64,000 nt of DNA, taken from Gillisia sp. GTDB taxonomy: Bacteria > Bacteroidota > Bacteroidia > Flavobacteriales > Flavobacteriaceae. A program made the position numbers and the translations under genes. This document shows, one piece after another, positions 62,091 to 64,000 of the stretch (positions are counted from its first letter, which is position 1; the number at the start of each line of letters is the position of its first letter). A model generated the notes under the pieces. That model was not told where the DNA came from and searched no databases. It saw only the letters and a program-made list of their open reading frames with translations. The DNA lies in the NCBI GenBank assembly GCA_024635655.1, contig JAGXIL010000085.1, positions 1-64,000 of the forward strand, written 5' to 3'.

Positions 62091-63626
62091 CTATATGATC
62101 CTTTGCTTTATATGGTTCAGGAATTCTGATACTTCATCAGTATCACGAAGGGCAAATGAGGCGGAAGTTTTTTCACCGTGAGAACCTACAAGAATTCCAA
62201 TCCCATCTTCTTTAATTGCCTCAAATCCGTCTTCATCTGTAATATCATCTCCCAAATAAATGCGAAGGTAATCTTCCGGTTTCCAGTTCATTTTTTCTGT
62301 GAGCCAGTTTATAGCATATCCTTTATTCCAGTCTAAATCAGGCTTCAATTCCATGATCTTCTTACCACTTCCTGTTTTTAAGATCTCCTGCCTGTCTGCT
62401 TCTTTTTGTACTTCATTTTTCACCGTTTGCACCATCTCATTATCCTGTACATTTCTGTAATGCACAGCAATGGCAAATTTCTTCCTTTCAACCTTTGCTC
62501 CCTGAATATTCTTTAAATGTTCATTTAATCTTTTTTCAGCTTCATCAAGGGCAGGAGTGATCTCTTTTTCTGATTCATGCACCATCTTCAGATCATCAGG
62601 CCCTGAAATGTCAAAACCATGACTTCCCGCGTAGATCAATGTTTCTATATTTATTTTACTTTTTAGATCCTGAAGGTCTCGACCGCTTATGACCGCTACA
62701 GGGATACGGGTAGAAAGATGTGTGATAACTTCACGGTTATCATCCGGTAATTCTGCGGCTTCAGGATCTCTAACTATAGGAGTCAGGGTTCCGTCATAAT
62801 CAAGAAAAACGACCAACTGCCTTTCCCCCTTTATTTCAAATAAGTGTTCAATTTCATCCATTGCATGGGGAAGATTCTCATGGGGTTCCCGGTCAATTTC
62901 TAAAAGGTCTGTGAGTTTTTTAACTACAATATCTGCCCCGGCTTCTTTTAAGGCCTCTTCTTTTCCATTTCTTGCCACCCCAACCACACAGCCAAAACTT
63001 CCTTTTTTTCCGGCTTGTACGCCCTGGATCGCGTCCTCAATAACAATAGTCTCAGCTATGTTCACCCCCAGATATTCAGCTGCTTTTATAAACATATCGG
63101 GTTCCGGTTTTCCTTTAATGTTTTTTTCTACTAAAGTATTTCCATCTACCCTGACTTCAAACCTGTCCTCAAGCCCGGCTTTTTCCAAAATATATTTACA
63201 ATTTTTACTGGAGGAGATCACGGCCAGTTTAATATTTTCTTTTTTCCATTTGTCGATCATTTTCAATGCATCTTCATAAACCTCTACACCCTCTTTCTCT
63301 ATAACCTCTCTAAACATCCTGTTTTTTCTTTTTCCCATTCCATGAACTGTGTTCTTTTCAGGATCGTCATTGGGATCACCTTCCGGAATTTCAAGATTTC
63401 GCGATCTTAAAAAACCACGAATTCCATCCAGGCGGGGAATACCATCTATGTATTTATTGTAATCATATTTAATATCCAGAGGCCGAAAACCTTCTCCCTG
63501 TCTTTCTCTCAAAAAATCATCAAACATTTTTTTCCAGGCCCTGGCATGTACCGTTTCAGTTTTTGTAATAACCCCATCCAGATCCAGGATGACGGCTTCA
63601 AAATTCAGGTTCTTTAGTTTTGACAT
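62091..63626 (-). CDS. Bifunctional beta-phosphoglucomutase-like HAD / trehalose-6-phosphate phosphatase fusion
   Basis: ORF 511 aa; N-terminal 'AVILDLDGVITKTETVHARAWKKMFDDFL'; C-terminal 'VVFLDYDGTLTPIVRDPEAAELPDDNREVI...VISGRDLQDLK...YAGSHGFDI...YLGDDITDEDGFEAI'. Confidence 0.92.
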   Translation of the reverse strand: MSKLKNLNFEAVILDLDGVITKTETVHARAWKKMFDDFLRERQGEGFRPLDIKYDYNKYIDGIPRLDGIRGFLRSRNLEIPEGDPNDDPEKNTVHGMGKRKNRMFREVIEKEGVEVYEDALKMIDKWKKENIKLAVISSSKNCKYILEKAGLEDRFEVRVDGNTLVEKNIKGKPEPDMFIKAAEYLGVNIAETIVIEDAIQGVQAGKKGSFGCVVGVARNGKEEALKEAGADIVVKKLTDLLEIDREPHENLPHAMDEIEHLFEIKGERQLVVFLDYDGTLTPIVRDPEAAELPDDNREVITHLSTRIPVAVISGRDLQDLKSKINIETLIYAGSHGFDISGPDDLKMVHESEKEITPALDEAEKRLNEHLKNIQGAKVERKKFAIAVHYRNVQDNEMVQTVKNEVQKEADRQEILKTGSGKKIMELKPDLDWNKGYAINWLTEKMNWKPEDYLRIYLGDDITDEDGFEAIKEDGIGILVGSHGEKTSASFALRDTDEVSEFLNHIKQRII

Positions 63627-63811
63627 CTCTTAATTTAATATTTAACGGTGCACTTATAAAAAAGCGCTACATTTTTCTAGTAGTAGTGGTACTTAAATTA
63701 CTAATTATTTAATGAACAGCAGGGGAATCTAAGTGGATTAAAAAAAATTTAACGGGAGAATATTTATAGTTCTCAAACATACGCGAGGATTTACTCATGA
63801 GCATAAAAATA

Positions 63812-63843
63812 TAAAACCCGCAGTTGTTTAGCTGCAGGTTAAG
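63812..63843 (-). terminator. Probable terminator of the gene entering from the right edge
   Basis: Minus strand AACCTGCAGctaaacaaCTGCGGGTTTTATATTTTT. Confidence 0.6.
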
Positions 63844-63861
63844 ATGATTGTTAAGCTGATT

Positions 63862-64000
63862 TTATTCTAAAAAAGAAGACTCGATATAAAATTTTTGTTC
63901 ATTTATCTCTATGTCTTTCTTATCCTGAACTTTGGGTTCTAACATCTGCCAATCTTTGGTAGGGTGTAATCTATTTTCTTTGCCTTTAATAAAAACATCA
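63862..64000 (-). CDS. C-terminal end of a CDS truncated by the window edge, function unknown
   Basis: Manual translation: DVFIKGKENRLHPTKDWQMLEPKVQDKKDIEINEQKFYIESSFLE*; followed by a terminator-like hairpin. Confidence 0.6.
   Translation of the reverse strand, partial: DVFIKGKENRLHPTKDWQMLEPKVQDKKDIEINEQKFYIESSFLE

Overview
The window is a mostly core, gene-dense stretch of a Bacteroidota chromosome. It looks like a marine Flavobacteriaceae, judging from gene content, lipoprotein style and TAnnTTTG-like promoters. I support about 50 protein-coding genes. They include der, alaS, pheT, recG, hutU, hemL, a PcrA/UvrD helicase, holA, a menA/menC/menE cluster, an aromatic amino acid hydroxylase, an ABC-F ATPase, and a beta-PGM-like/trehalose-phosphatase fusion. 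There is one clear small SRP RNA and several strong intrinsic terminators. I saw no prophage, CRISPR array, IS element, tRNA or rRNA. The non-routine material is: (1) two tandem, structurally similar but sequence-diverged hairpin pairs at 16.7-17.2 kb that look like paralogous small RNAs; (2) a ~1.1 kb intergenic region at 8.65-9.72 kb built from ~250-bp repeats with bidirectional hairpins and heptamer tracts, plus a (CCGAAAA)15 array at the left edge; (3) a HipA-like kinase overlapping a DUF3037 gene with no HipB; (4) a GH65 N-terminal remnant directly behind the PGM-TPP fusion; (5) an ATG-less ORF at 1451-1717; (6) a few small proteins with catalytic-looking motifs. All family names come from reading the translations; no database search was run.
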